A stretch of DNA of 64,000 nt, from NCBI GenBank assembly GCA_020634455.1, contig JACKBQ010000001.1:2294001-2358000 (forward strand), given 5' to 3'. The DNA comes from Ardenticatenaceae bacterium (lineage in GTDB: Bacteria; Chloroflexota; Anaerolineae; Promineifilales; Promineifilaceae). The position numbers and the translations under genes are program-made. Of the stretch, positions 24,373-33,298 are shown piece after piece (positions within the stretch are counted from its first letter, which is position 1; each line of letters starts with the position of its first letter). The notes beneath the pieces are model-generated. The model was not told where the DNA came from. It did no database searches and saw only the letters and a program-made list of their open reading frames with translations.

Positions 24373-26262
24373 ATGCAAGCAACTGCACCCCAACCGATGA
24401 TGAATACGCGCCGCAATCTGGCCTTCTTTTTAGCCCCCATTTTGGGCGGCTTTTTGCTGCTGTTTGTGGCCCTGGCGCTTGTGTTGGTGAGCTACCAGAG
24501 CAAGCACAACGGCCGTATCTTCACCGGCATCAACGTCATGGGCGTGGACCTCAGCGGCATGGAAACGGCCGTAGCTGAAGCCGCGCTGACGCAAAACTTT
24601 AGCTACGCCACCACCGAGCAAATTACCTTTGTAGACCCGGAAACGCAGCAAACCTTTGCCAAAACGCCTGCCGAATTGGGACTCACCTTCGATGCCAGCC
24701 AAACGGCGCAAGCGGCCTACGATTTAGGGCGCACCGGCGGGCCGTTTAAGCAGGCGCAGGAAATGTTTAGCAGCTGGTATTACGGCCGTTCCCTCGCCCC
24801 CGTCCTCGTGCTGGATGAAAGCCAGCTAGACACTGCCCTGGCGGAACTCGCCGCCGAGATCAACAAGCCGCCCATCAGCGCCACGTTTGATTTGAACGGT
24901 AGCAACACCAGCTACGCTGCCGGGCAGCCGGGCCGTTTTGTAGACGTGGCCGACGTGCGAAACCGCGTTCTGGCACCACTCACCAGCTTCCGCCCGGCAC
25001 GAGTAGAACTGCTGGTGCATGAAGTCGCCCCCGCCGTGTTCGACCCTGGCAACGCCGCCGCCGAAATCCAGCAAGTGCTGGGCAGCCCCGTCACTTTTTA
25101 CCTGGAAGCGCCACTGGACGAGTTAGACCTGGCTCCCATCACCTTGAGCCAGGATGATTTGGCCGCCTGGGTGCGCGTGGAAGTGTCCGCCGCGACCGAC
25201 GGCCGCAGCACCCACAACGTTTTTATAGATGAAAACGCCCTGCGCCACTGGCTGCGCCAGTTTGAAGAGCAACTTTACCGCGACCCGGTCAATGCTCGCT
25301 ACTATTTTGATGATGGCACGGAGGAACTGGTTTTGGTGGCCCCACACGTAAACGGCCGTGAGCTGGACATAGACGCCACCATCGCGCAGTTCAAAGCGCA
25401 GGTTAACACCCCCAACCGCTCCATCCCCTTCGTGGTGCGCGACATTGTGCCCCTGGCCAATTCCAACGCCACCGCCGCCGAGCTGGGTATCACCGAACTG
25501 ATTACCGAGACCACCACCTGGTTCTCTGGCTCTTCCGACGCCCGCAAGCACAACATCGCTACCGCCGCCGCCAATTTTTATGGCATCGTTATCGCCCCGT
25601 ACGAAGAATTTTCTTTCAACAAATATTTGGGCAGCATTTCTGAGGCAGATGGCTACACCGAAGGGCTCATCATCGTCGGCGGGCAAACGATTGCCGGCGT
25701 GGGCGGTGGTGTGTGTCAGGTAAGCACCACGCTGTACCAGACTGCCTTCTTTGCCGGTTTCCCCATCACCGAGCGGCTGCCGCATGGCTACATGCTGGGC
25801 TACTACCGCGACGGCGCGGGGCACGGCATGGACGCAACGGTATTCAACGATGGCGGCATCAATATTGATATGAAGTTTATCAATAATACCCCTTACCATC
25901 TGCTCATCGAAAACTATTTCAGTGAGGAAAATCAGGCGCTTACCTTCAAATTTTACAGCACCAGCCTTGGGCGCACCGTCGTCAAGGAAGACCCGGTCTT
26001 TGCCAACGTAACGGAAGTGCCCGGCCCAGATCAGGATCGCTGGGAATATGTGGAATCCGTGGAGGAAGGTACGGTGGAGAAGATTGATTGGGCCACCGAA
26101 GGAGCCGATGTCTCTATTCGCCGCCTGGTTTACAATGCAGAAGGGCAAATTATTGAAGATCGGACGTTTGTGAGCAATTACATTCCCGTCCCCAACGTTT
26201 TCCATTATGGTCCTGGCGTAGAGCCATACAGCTACTATCTGGTGCCGGAAGACGACCATTGA
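24373..26262 (+). CDS. VanW family membrane protein with peptidoglycan-binding-type domains
   Basis: 629 residues. One N-terminal membrane helix (about 17-42) follows a short cytoplasmic tail. The outside part begins with GINVMGVDLSGMETAVAEAAL, typical of the PG_binding_4 domains that precede VanW; a second such domain covers about 240-360. The VanW domain (about 395-520) has NIATAAANFYGIVIAPYEEF, GGGVCQVSTTLYQTAFFAG and HGMDATVF. The C-terminal 80 residues are G5-like. Likely acts in cell-wall biology; no enzymatic activity is established for the family. A TATAAT about 43 nt upstream may be the promoter. Confidence 0.9.
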   Translation: MQATAPQPMMNTRRNLAFFLAPILGGFLLLFVALALVLVSYQSKHNGRIFTGINVMGVDLSGMETAVAEAALTQNFSYATTEQITFVDPETQQTFAKTPAELGLTFDASQTAQAAYDLGRTGGPFKQAQEMFSSWYYGRSLAPVLVLDESQLDTALAELAAEINKPPISATFDLNGSNTSYAAGQPGRFVDVADVRNRVLAPLTSFRPARVELLVHEVAPAVFDPGNAAAEIQQVLGSPVTFYLEAPLDELDLAPITLSQDDLAAWVRVEVSAATDGRSTHNVFIDENALRHWLRQFEEQLYRDPVNARYYFDDGTEELVLVAPHVNGRELDIDATIAQFKAQVNTPNRSIPFVVRDIVPLANSNATAAELGITELITETTTWFSGSSDARKHNIATAAANFYGIVIAPYEEFSFNKYLGSISEADGYTEGLIIVGGQTIAGVGGGVCQVSTTLYQTAFFAGFPITERLPHGYMLGYYRDGAGHGMDATVFNDGGINIDMKFINNTPYHLLIENYFSEENQALTFKFYSTSLGRTVVKEDPVFANVTEVPGPDQDRWEYVESVEEGTVEKIDWATEGADVSIRRLVYNAEGQIIEDRTFVSNYIPVPNVFHYGPGVEPYSYYLVPEDDH

Positions 26263-26265
26263 TGG

Positions 26266-26336
26266 TAATTTGGTGGTTGAGTAATTTGGTAATTGGCGTT
26301 ATCAATTACCTGGTTACCCAATGACTCAATTACTTT
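26266..26336. repeat. Short inverted repeat (GGTAATTTGGTAATTG family)
   Basis: TTGAGTAATTTGGTAATTG on the left arm, CAATTACCTGGTTACCCAAT and GACTCAATTAC on the right. It fills the spacer between the VanW gene and the next ATG and touches that start codon. Confidence 0.75.
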
Positions 26337-27854
26337 ATGAACATTCTCCCAAGATTTTTACGACAAGTTGTTTTTTTATTGGCGGGTTGCTGGCTGCTGG
26401 TTGGTTGCCAGCGGGATGTGGTGGTTCAAGAAACGGCCGTTTCCCCCACCATTCCCACCCCCACAACAACAGCTACCCTGGCACCCACTGCAACGGAAAC
26501 GGCCGTTGCCACACCCACAAGCCCGCCCGAATCTAGCGCAACACCCATCCCGCTGCCCGCCATCACCCTGGCGCAGCCCCAGGGCCGCGCCCAGCTCATC
26601 GCCCTGCTCCAGCAGGTGCAAACCGAGGTCATTGGCCTGGTGGAAACACAGCAGCAACTGCTCACCTTCCCGCGCCCAGACGACCCGGAGTGGGCGGGCG
26701 ATGTGGCGGTGCAGGCAGCGTTCATTCAGGCAAACCGGCTGGCTTTGGAGAGTCTGCGCTTGCCTGCGGCTGGGGAAACGATGAGGGTTGGGTTGAGTAC
26801 GGCCGTACAAACCTGCGAACATGCCGCCCAAGCCCAAGATTTAGACGCACTGGCCACCTGCCTGGCTAATTTGCAGATGGTTTCCTTTGGCAACGGCGGC
26901 GGCGCAGGCACGGCCAATCCCAACGCCGTTACGCCCATCCCGCTGGTGGGATGCAGCCAAACCAGCGTCGGCTTCACGCCGCTCACCGATTTGGGCACCG
27001 ATTTTTACCAGGGGCAGCAGGGCGGCCTTTACCCCAACGGCCAAAACAGCCCACCATCTGCCCACCTGGCCGCCGGGCTGGCCCAAGCCCAGGCCATCCA
27101 GCCCCTCGCGGCCGACGGTTCGCCAGCCAGCGATGGCAAAATCGGCTTCATCTCCGTGGGCATGTCCAACGCATCGCTGGAGTTCAACGCTTTTTTGCGG
27201 TTGGCCAACGACGACCCCGCCAAAAACGAATCTGTCGTGATTGTCAACGGGGCACAAGGGGGCTGGACCTCCAACAAACTGGCTGAAAATCCCGACGCCG
27301 AATATTGGCAAGTGCTGGATCAGCGGCTGGCAAACAACGGCCTCACGCCAGCCCAGGTGCAGGTGGTTTGGCTCAAAGAGGCGCGTGGCGGTGTCAAAAA
27401 TGAGCCATTCCCGCAGGAGCCACAGATTTTACAGGCGCAGCTGCAAAGCATTGTCCAGATTGTGCAGGCACGCTACCCCAACGTGAAGATTGTGTACCTT
27501 TCCAGCCGCATTTACGGTGGGTACGCCACCGGGCCACTCAACCCGGAACCGATTGCCTACCACTCCGGCTTTGCCGTGAAGTGGCTTATCGAGGCGCAAA
27601 TTAACGGTGAACCGCAGCTAAATTATGATCCAACATTGGGAGAAGTGGCTGCCCCGTGGCTCGCCTGGGGGCCGTACCTCTGGGCCGATGGCCTCACCCC
27701 GCGCAGCGACGGCCTCACTTGGGCTTGCAATGAGTTTGCCGATGACGGCACCCACCCTGGCGACCCCGCCCGTGACAAGGTCGCGGCGATGCTGCTCGAT
27801 TTTTTCAAGACGGATGAGTCGGCACGGGTGTGGTTTTTGGGGGAAGCGCAATAA
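26337..27854 (+). CDS. SGNH-hydrolase-like lipoprotein
   Basis: 505 residues. A hydrophobic leader with lipobox LLVGCQ (Cys about residue 24) and a Thr/Pro-rich linker (about 30-80) precede a helical region and a C-terminal domain (about 255-500). That domain has SGNH-like blocks: GFISVGMSNAS in place of GDS, VNGAQGGWTSN, VKIVYLSSRIYGG and DDGTHPG with the expected Asp and His. A lipid-anchored esterase-like activity outside the cell is inferred; the substrate is unknown. The start is assigned although no Shine-Dalgarno is visible, because a repeat abuts it. Confidence 0.75.
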   Translation: MNILPRFLRQVVFLLAGCWLLVGCQRDVVVQETAVSPTIPTPTTTATLAPTATETAVATPTSPPESSATPIPLPAITLAQPQGRAQLIALLQQVQTEVIGLVETQQQLLTFPRPDDPEWAGDVAVQAAFIQANRLALESLRLPAAGETMRVGLSTAVQTCEHAAQAQDLDALATCLANLQMVSFGNGGGAGTANPNAVTPIPLVGCSQTSVGFTPLTDLGTDFYQGQQGGLYPNGQNSPPSAHLAAGLAQAQAIQPLAADGSPASDGKIGFISVGMSNASLEFNAFLRLANDDPAKNESVVIVNGAQGGWTSNKLAENPDAEYWQVLDQRLANNGLTPAQVQVVWLKEARGGVKNEPFPQEPQILQAQLQSIVQIVQARYPNVKIVYLSSRIYGGYATGPLNPEPIAYHSGFAVKWLIEAQINGEPQLNYDPTLGEVAAPWLAWGPYLWADGLTPRSDGLTWACNEFADDGTHPGDPARDKVAAMLLDFFKTDESARVWFLGEAQ

Positions 27855-27915
27855 GTTGTGCTTGGTAAGGTTGGTGGTGGTGGTTACGGCCGTTTCCCCG
27901 CATACCTAAAAAGAA

Positions 27916-29307
27916 TCACCCCAAGACTTTCCCAGGGTTCAGTATATTTTTCGGGTCTAGTAAACCCTTCAACTGGTGCATCAACCATAATTCAGGTTCA
28001 TTTCGGCTCATGGGAAGAATATGTTTTTTATCCAAACCAATCCCGTGTTCCGCCGAAACCGAACCGCCAAAAGAAACAACCAGTCCATAAACCATGTCGT
28101 CTACAGCCTGCTTATCGGCCGGGGTCAGCGAGTCGCCACAGATCATCAAATGCAAATTACAATCCCCCACGTGCCCAAACATAAAACAGTGCGCGTCTTC
28201 GAATGCTTCATCAAGGTTTTGCTCTAACTGAGCCAGCCATTTTTCCATACTGGAAATCGGCAGGCTAACATCAAAAGAAAACACGGGATCATATTGATTT
28301 CCAATCACCTCGGAGTTATCTCGAATAAACCACAGCTCATCCCGCTGCGCCTTCGTTTGGGCAACGACTGGATAGGTGATTAAACCCTGTTCCAGGCTCT
28401 CATCCAAAAGTTTGCCCACGTACTCAAAATCCAACTCCCTGTCTAAACCCATCGTTTCCAAAAGCACATAATAAGCAGGCTCTACAGGCAGCGGCGAACG
28501 AATATTGGCCGCCTGAATAATTGTTTGAAAGTAATTCCGCTTCATCACTTCAAAGGATGAGAGCACGCTGCCCAAATGTTGCTGCGCCTGACGCAAAAAT
28601 TGAATGACCTGGGCAAAGCTAGCAACATCTACCAAAACGGTGATGATGCTTTGCGGCTTTTCCCATAATCTTAAAACCGCACGGCTAACAATGCCCAGCG
28701 TGCCTTCAGATCCGATGAACAACTGCTTCAAATCATAGCCGGTATTATTTTTCAGCATCTTGTTGAGGGATGAAATGACGGTGCCATCTGGGAGAACAGC
28801 TTCAAGGCCTAACACCAGGTTTCTCATGGAGCCATAGCGCAACACTCTTGGCCCGCCAGCGTTGGTGGCAATGTTCCCGCCAATGGTACACGACCCGCGC
28901 GAGCCCATATCGAGCGGGAAAAACAGGTTATGCTGATTGGCAGCTTCTTGCACTTGTTGGAGCGTGGCCCCAGCTTGGACGGTTATGGTGCGATTCGTCA
29001 CATCTACATCTTCTATCGCATTCATTCTTTCCAGCGATAGGGCAATGTCAGACGCTTCTGTAAAAGAGCTTCTGGCTAGATTGGTACGGCCGCCTTGGGG
29101 TACAAGCGGCTGCGCGTGCGTTTGGCAAATCTTCAAGGCCGCGACAATTTCTTCCGTACTGCGGGGCAATAGAATTGCCTTTGCCGTCATTGGGTTGTGG
29201 TCTATGTAACTCACGACCCGATCACCAATTTTTTCCCCGACGATGACAGCATCATCACCCAAAGTGCGCTTTAGCTCATAAATAATTTGGTTCATTTTTT
29301 CCATCAC
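27916..29307 (-). CDS. FAD-linked oxidase (glycolate / D-lactate dehydrogenase GlcD-like)
   Basis: 463 residues. The FAD_binding_4 domain (about 35-175) carries LVPQGGRTNLA, VQAGATLQQVQEAA, GSRGSCTIGGNIATNAGG and GSEGTLGIVSRAVLRL. The FAD-oxidase C domain follows, with CFMFGHVGDCNLHLMICG and GGSVSAEHGIGLDKK. It oxidises a 2-hydroxy acid such as D-lactate, glycolate or D-2-hydroxyglutarate; the sequence does not decide which. No partner GlcE/GlcF genes are adjacent, so it may use an electron-transfer protein encoded elsewhere. Confidence 0.92.
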   Translation of the reverse strand: MMEKMNQIIYELKRTLGDDAVIVGEKIGDRVVSYIDHNPMTAKAILLPRSTEEIVAALKICQTHAQPLVPQGGRTNLARSSFTEASDIALSLERMNAIEDVDVTNRTITVQAGATLQQVQEAANQHNLFFPLDMGSRGSCTIGGNIATNAGGPRVLRYGSMRNLVLGLEAVLPDGTVISSLNKMLKNNTGYDLKQLFIGSEGTLGIVSRAVLRLWEKPQSIITVLVDVASFAQVIQFLRQAQQHLGSVLSSFEVMKRNYFQTIIQAANIRSPLPVEPAYYVLLETMGLDRELDFEYVGKLLDESLEQGLITYPVVAQTKAQRDELWFIRDNSEVIGNQYDPVFSFDVSLPISSMEKWLAQLEQNLDEAFEDAHCFMFGHVGDCNLHLMICGDSLTPADKQAVDDMVYGLVVSFGGSVSAEHGIGLDKKHILPMSRNEPELWLMHQLKGLLDPKNILNPGKVLG

Positions 29308-29380
29308 GTCAGGCAGGCAAATTAAATTGATTAGGGATTTTTTTATTTGAGTTATTGGCCAAATGTTGTGTCAAGCTCCG

Positions 29381-30466
29381 TTATGGTGCGGGCACAAACA
29401 GTTCGCAGGTGTTGGTTCCCAACGGGCAGCGGGCAACTTCTTCACCATTCCACAAAACTCGAAATTCAACGACGCCCTCACGCTCAATCCAGAAAAGTTC
29501 GTCTCCGTTTTTGGTTGGCGTGATGGTGGCGTTGTAGCTGCGGCAATATTGTGGCCGCAGGTAGGGGCCCTCTACACCAAATGGCTCAATGCCGTTGCAG
29601 GCAGACCCATCAATGAAGCTATAGAACTGCGTCCAACGGTCACCAGCCAGACCAAAAATTAACGGCCGTCCTGCTGCATCTAGCGCTTCAAACGTGAGGG
29701 GGGTCACCCGGATGCGCGTGGTGGATGGGTTGTAGAGGTAAAAGCTGTTGGCGTCGTAAGCCAGCTCCAGCCGAGCGCCATCGGGGTAAAGCACCGTGGG
29801 TTCGGCCGTTACTGATGGTTCGACCACAGGTTCGTCAGTGGGTTCAGCGGTGGGTTCAACCGCTGGCGTGTTTGTGGGTTGCACCGTTGGCACCGGGGTT
29901 GGTTCTGGCGAGGGCTTGCGGGTTGGTGTTGGTGGAATTTTGGTGGCAGTGGGTGCAGGTTCTTCACTGGTCTCGGCGGTGGGAACGGCCGTTTCTAGCG
30001 AAGCGACGACGACCCGTTCTGGTACCTTTGTCGCGATTTGGGAAGACACTTCTGGCCGATTAGACCGAGAAGCAAAAAACATAGCAACAATGGCAATGAT
30101 TGCCACCACCGCAACCACCCCCGCAATGATGATTGTTTGTTGGGTAAACAGTTTCTGAGCCGGTCGAGGCGATTCATCTATCGCAAAACCCTGCACTTTT
30201 CCAGCATCAACATCTCTGGCGGCCGCTTCAATGTCCTCCCACGGCACCTTTGTCAACTTCTGCTTACAGTAAACAATCAACTTGGATAATTGTTTATTAC
30301 GTTCAAAAAATTCTATGAGTTCCCGAACTTTTCCCGAAAAATTATCACCGGAGAGGGATTCGTACTTAATATGAAGATCAAAACACAGCGTTTGAAGTTC
30401 TTCGTCGTCAAAACCATCCTCAATCGCTTTTCGTAGCTCCCTGCGCCAGTTGATTGATTTGTCCAT
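29381..30466 (-). CDS. Membrane protein with effector-associated-type (death-like) N-terminal domain
   Basis: 361 residues in four parts. Residues 1-75 form a small all-helical domain (RRELRKAIEDGFDDEELQTL, then LSGDNFSGKVRELIEFFERN) resembling the effector-associated domains (EADs) found with NTPases and proteases in bacterial conflict and signalling systems. A membrane helix (about 110-132, IIIAGVVAVVAIIAIVAMFF) follows, then a long Pro/Thr/Glu linker (about 150-225), then an extracytoplasmic domain with cysteines (SACNGIEPFG, PQYCRSY, EVARCPLGTNTC). The EAD call is by pattern only. It could recruit a cytoplasmic partner that carries a matching domain. Confidence 0.7.
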   Translation of the reverse strand: MDKSINWRRELRKAIEDGFDDEELQTLCFDLHIKYESLSGDNFSGKVRELIEFFERNKQLSKLIVYCKQKLTKVPWEDIEAAARDVDAGKVQGFAIDESPRPAQKLFTQQTIIIAGVVAVVAIIAIVAMFFASRSNRPEVSSQIATKVPERVVVASLETAVPTAETSEEPAPTATKIPPTPTRKPSPEPTPVPTVQPTNTPAVEPTAEPTDEPVVEPSVTAEPTVLYPDGARLELAYDANSFYLYNPSTTRIRVTPLTFEALDAAGRPLIFGLAGDRWTQFYSFIDGSACNGIEPFGVEGPYLRPQYCRSYNATITPTKNGDELFWIEREGVVEFRVLWNGEEVARCPLGTNTCELFVPAP

Positions 30467-30518
30467 GTTGGTACCCGGTTACCTTTAAGAGAAAAAGCTG
30501 TTGAATGAATCTAAGAAT

Positions 30519-30636
30519 CTATCCGAAAAAGCCACACGCTTGTACTGAGCGCAGCCGAAGTAAGAAAAAGAAGCCTTTGAGAAATGAACCTGCGCCTCTT
30601 CGTTCTCTGTGAACGCTGTGGCCAATATTCGGGCAG
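30519..30636. repeat. Short inverted repeat (CTATCCGAAAAGCCACA ... TTCGGACAG family)
   Basis: Ends CTATCCGAAAAAGCCACA and GCTGTGGCCAATATTCGGG are complementary. Other copies are at 41709-41790, 46676-46769 and, in frame, 19400-19486. Length is about 85-120 bp with no coding capacity, like a miniature element. Confidence 0.8.
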
Positions 30637-30929
30637 GTACTCAGTTGATTCACAGGAGGAATAAGCCGATTATAGGATCATATTCCTTTGCAGCAAACCC
30701 TCTGGCCAAGACGGGTGCATGAACAACTTGTCAGTCAAAACGTATATTTATCCGCAGATTAACGCAGATGGCCGCAGATTTTTTAGTTTAATCTGCGGTG
30801 AATCGGCATACGGTTTAGCGGATCAGTAATGAAAACACGGTGATTTGATAGGTGGAGCAACCAACCAATAGGCAAAACACGATCATTGGAGGGTGGGACT
30901 TCTGAAAAAGGGGGTACCGAAGTCCTGAA

Positions 30930-31200
30930 ATGATGTTCGTTGATTCAACGATAGACCAAATCAAGAAAAAAAAGGGGATCGTTGACTCTACGAATAAGCA
31001 AATGACGGCCATTCGGCTGATCTTTTAGTTGAGACCTCCCTTTCTAACGTTCAAAAGGGTGATCGTTGACTGCGCGAACAAGCAAATGGGCGTCATTTGC
31101 CTGTTCACCCAGCTTAGATCGATTAAACGAGCGTTGAATCAGACTATCGTTGTGCCAACGATCAACGTAATGACGCTATTTTCATTGATCGTTGGGTCTT
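30930..31200. repeat. Degenerate tandem units built on GATCGTTGACT
   Basis: The best pair is 30977-31013 and 31061-31097, an 84-bp period sharing GATCGTTGACT, CGAA, AAGCAAATG and CATT. Weaker relatives lie at about 30934, 31150 and 31185. In one plus frame the units read IVDSTNKQM..AI and IVDCANKQM..VI. Coding or DNA-binding-site origin cannot be decided. Confidence 0.55.
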
Positions 31201-31222
31201 TGAGTACACAAATTGTGGTTAT

Positions 31223-31345
31223 ACGGCCGTTCCTGCCCCAAAACATTCATCATCGCCCCCCGCACGAACCTACCCACACAACCAAACTTTGCCCGCACCG
31301 GGTGTCGCCTGCGGCAAAGATACCTGGGTAATGGTGAGGTAACGG
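31223..31345 (-). pseudogene. Decayed duplicate of the gltD 3' end
   Basis: On the minus strand one frame reads PGIFAAGDTRCGQSLVVWVG, against PGVFAAGDARRGQSLVVWAI near the C-terminus of gltD (DNA at 33355-33425). Similarity runs roughly from the TACGGCCGTTCC at one end to the AACGGCC at the other in both places. It is too short and broken to encode protein. It may mark the edge of the island that now separates it from the intact gene. Confidence 0.65.
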
Positions 31346-31774
31346 CCATATGTCAACAAAAATCAGCCAGGTGCTGGTTTTGTTGAAGCACCATAGAAAG
31401 ATAATCTTTTTAATTTTACATCTTTCAAATAGCTGTTGACTTTATAGCTCATGCGCTACACAACCATATCCTATTCAAATTTTTCCCAGAGGTGTGTCGT
31501 ATAATATTCCTAACGCAGCGAGTTTTCAATTCTTAGAGAAAAATCAGGCTTAACTCTAAAGTAAGTTGCGGAACGGTCAGGACATAGTTAAAGAACAATT
31601 TACCAATAGGGGAACGAAACTCATGATCAAGTAAAAATGAATTTATCGATTGGCTCTTGCAAAGTTCGCGGCCTATCTGAGGATTAAAGAATTAAGTTTG
31701 ACAATCGCGCTAAAATAGCAACTTTGTTTCTATGCAAACGTGGCAGAAATGAAAAGAGTTTTTGAGGAATTAGT

Positions 31775-32539
31775 ATGGCAAGAAAAAATTGGACGCGAGA
31801 AGAGTTGATAGTGGCATTTAATCTGTATTGCAAAACATCATTCGGGCAAATTCATAATCGTAATCCAGAAATTATCGATTTAGCTAACTTAATTGGCCGA
31901 ACACCATCGGCTGTTTCATGGAAACTTGCTAATTTCTCGCGTCTTGACCCCTCATTACAAAAGCGCGGCATTGTGGGAGCAACACACGGAAGTAAAAGTG
32001 AAGAAGCAATTTGGGATGAATTTAATGAAGATTGGGAACAATTAAGTTTTACTAGTGAAAAATTACTAGCTCAGTTTAAGGGTAGACCTATTGAAGAAAT
32101 TGCAAATGTAAATATTTTAGACTGGCCTATTGGTACAGAACGGGAACTAGTTGTTCGCACAAGGGTAAATCAAAATTTTTTCCGCAGCTCAATTCTTGCA
32201 GCATATAATTCAACATGTTGTATTACTGGTTTAGCATTACCAGAACTTCTAAATGCGAGCCATATTATCCCTTGGGCTGACGATCCTCATAACAGAGTCA
32301 ATCCACAAAATGGTTTATGTTTAAATTCAATTCATGATCGGGCTTTCGATCGAGGTTTGTTAACTATAACATCTGACTACAGAGTAAAATTGTCATCAAC
32401 ACTTAAAGCCCTACATAATGATGCGGCAATTCAGAATCTGTTTTTCAGATATGATGGCGTAAAAATCAGATTACCGGATAAATTTATTCCTGATTTGCGT
32501 TTTATCAACTATCACAATCAACATATTTTCAAAGGATAG
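31775..32539 (+). CDS. HNH endonuclease
   Basis: 254 residues. The N-terminal half contains WTREELIVAFNLYCKTSFGQ and RTPSAVSWKLANFSRLDP, probably DNA-contacting helices. The C-terminal half is an HNH_2-type nuclease: CCITGLALPELLNASHIIPW, NRVNPQNGLCLNSIHDRAFD and RGLLTIT, with the His, Asn and second His all present. It resembles putative restriction endonucleases. GAGGAAT lies before the ATG. AT-rich codon use and absence of ACGGCCGT fit horizontal transfer. No methyltransferase is found nearby. Confidence 0.88.
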   Translation: MARKNWTREELIVAFNLYCKTSFGQIHNRNPEIIDLANLIGRTPSAVSWKLANFSRLDPSLQKRGIVGATHGSKSEEAIWDEFNEDWEQLSFTSEKLLAQFKGRPIEEIANVNILDWPIGTERELVVRTRVNQNFFRSSILAAYNSTCCITGLALPELLNASHIIPWADDPHNRVNPQNGLCLNSIHDRAFDRGLLTITSDYRVKLSSTLKALHNDAAIQNLFFRYDGVKIRLPDKFIPDLRFINYHNQHIFKG

Positions 32540-32544
32540 CACCC

Positions 32545-32943
32545 ATGAATTCTTATGTTAAATTCAACTATCTATACAGAGATGCTGGGAATTATAAATC
32601 TTGGGGCGAATTAATTTTCTCAAACCCTGACAATTTGGATCTAATTGATATTGACATCCAGTTAAGGCTGGAATTTATTCAGGAAATATTTTTTGTAGCG
32701 CATCAAATTAACGTTCCTGAAATCTTCTTATACACAGAGAATAGTCTCAATGAAGATGACCATTGTTTTCACGAATATAACTCAGTTGAAAACGTTGAGC
32801 TTTTTGAATTTGAACCAGATAAACGGTCGATTAAACAATTCCTAGAACAAATTGATATTGCATCAAATTTGGGCTGGAAAGCCTTTAACCCATTGATCGA
32901 AATTACGAAAATTCGGGATCGTTCATATTCACTTAGTAAATAA
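32545..32943 (+). CDS. Small acidic protein of unknown function
   Basis: 132 residues, acidic, with YVKFNYLYRDAGNYKSWGEL at the N-terminus. AAAGGA lies upstream, and the gene begins 5 nt after the HNH gene stop, so they share a message. No domain is recognised. Position next to a nuclease could suggest an immunity or accessory role, but nothing in the sequence shows it. Confidence 0.65.
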   Translation: MNSYVKFNYLYRDAGNYKSWGELIFSNPDNLDLIDIDIQLRLEFIQEIFFVAHQINVPEIFLYTENSLNEDDHCFHEYNSVENVELFEFEPDKRSIKQFLEQIDIASNLGWKAFNPLIEITKIRDRSYSLSK

Positions 32944-32985
32944 ATGAAGTGGGTCAAAAAATCACTTATAAACTAACAGCATGCA

Positions 32986-33240
32986 ATGATGCTTGGAGAG
33001 AAATCAACCTGCAAAGACAGATGGCGACAAGTTCTTTCAGAAGCTGCGCGTATTCGTGGTAAACACTTGTTAACTCTAGAAACGGGAATCAGTGAAAATC
33101 AAACAGCTGAAATGGTAGCCAATGACCTACAACTCGTCATTCCGCAAAGCCTTCATTTAACTTACAAGCCAAATCAACAGCTATGGCTAATGAACTTCCA
33201 AACATTTCTGGATTTAGTTAAAGCCAAACAGATCGTGTAA
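32986..33240 (+). pseudogene. C-terminal fragment of an EcoRII-type restriction endonuclease
   Basis: The 84 codons encode MLGEKSTCKDRWRQVLSEAA, RGKHLLTLETGISENQTAEM, LQLVIPQSLHLTY and WLMNFQTFLDLV. This is the end of the EcoRII-C catalytic domain, including the CKDRWRQ core and the KHLLTLE strand. The intact enzyme is several times longer, and the missing N-terminal part is not found upstream, where the preceding gene is unrelated. So this is probably a relic of a type II (CCWGG-like) restriction system; the target is inferred from family. Confidence 0.75.
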
Positions 33241-33298
33241 AAATATATTCGACAATGACAATATAAATCATACGCAAAAACCCTACCTTAATTAAAAG

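Larger units (their letters stand above)
30467..31774. other. 1.3-kb stretch without an intact gene
   Basis: It contains a short repeat (30519-30636), a CGCAGATTAACGCAGAT palindrome (about 30755-30800), a cluster of imperfect 84-bp units built on GATCGTTGACT (30930-31200), and a decayed copy of the gltD 3' end (31223-31345). From 31350 the DNA becomes AT-rich and lacks ACGGCCGT. I see no open frame with a ribosome-binding site or a domain. Confidence 0.6.

Noticed and set aside
25123..26259. 378-codon frame antisense to the VanW gene
   Set aside because: It is the mirror frame of a well-supported gene, with no domain and no ribosome-binding site; the GC-rich third positions of the sense gene keep it open.
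30930..31200. Possible CRISPR array
   Set aside because: Only two good units, imperfect, spaced unevenly with weaker ones, no cas genes; not an array.
31698..31720. TTGACA as -35 of the HNH gene promoter
   Set aside because: No acceptable -10 at 16-18 bp; the only AT-rich hexamer is about 9 nt away.
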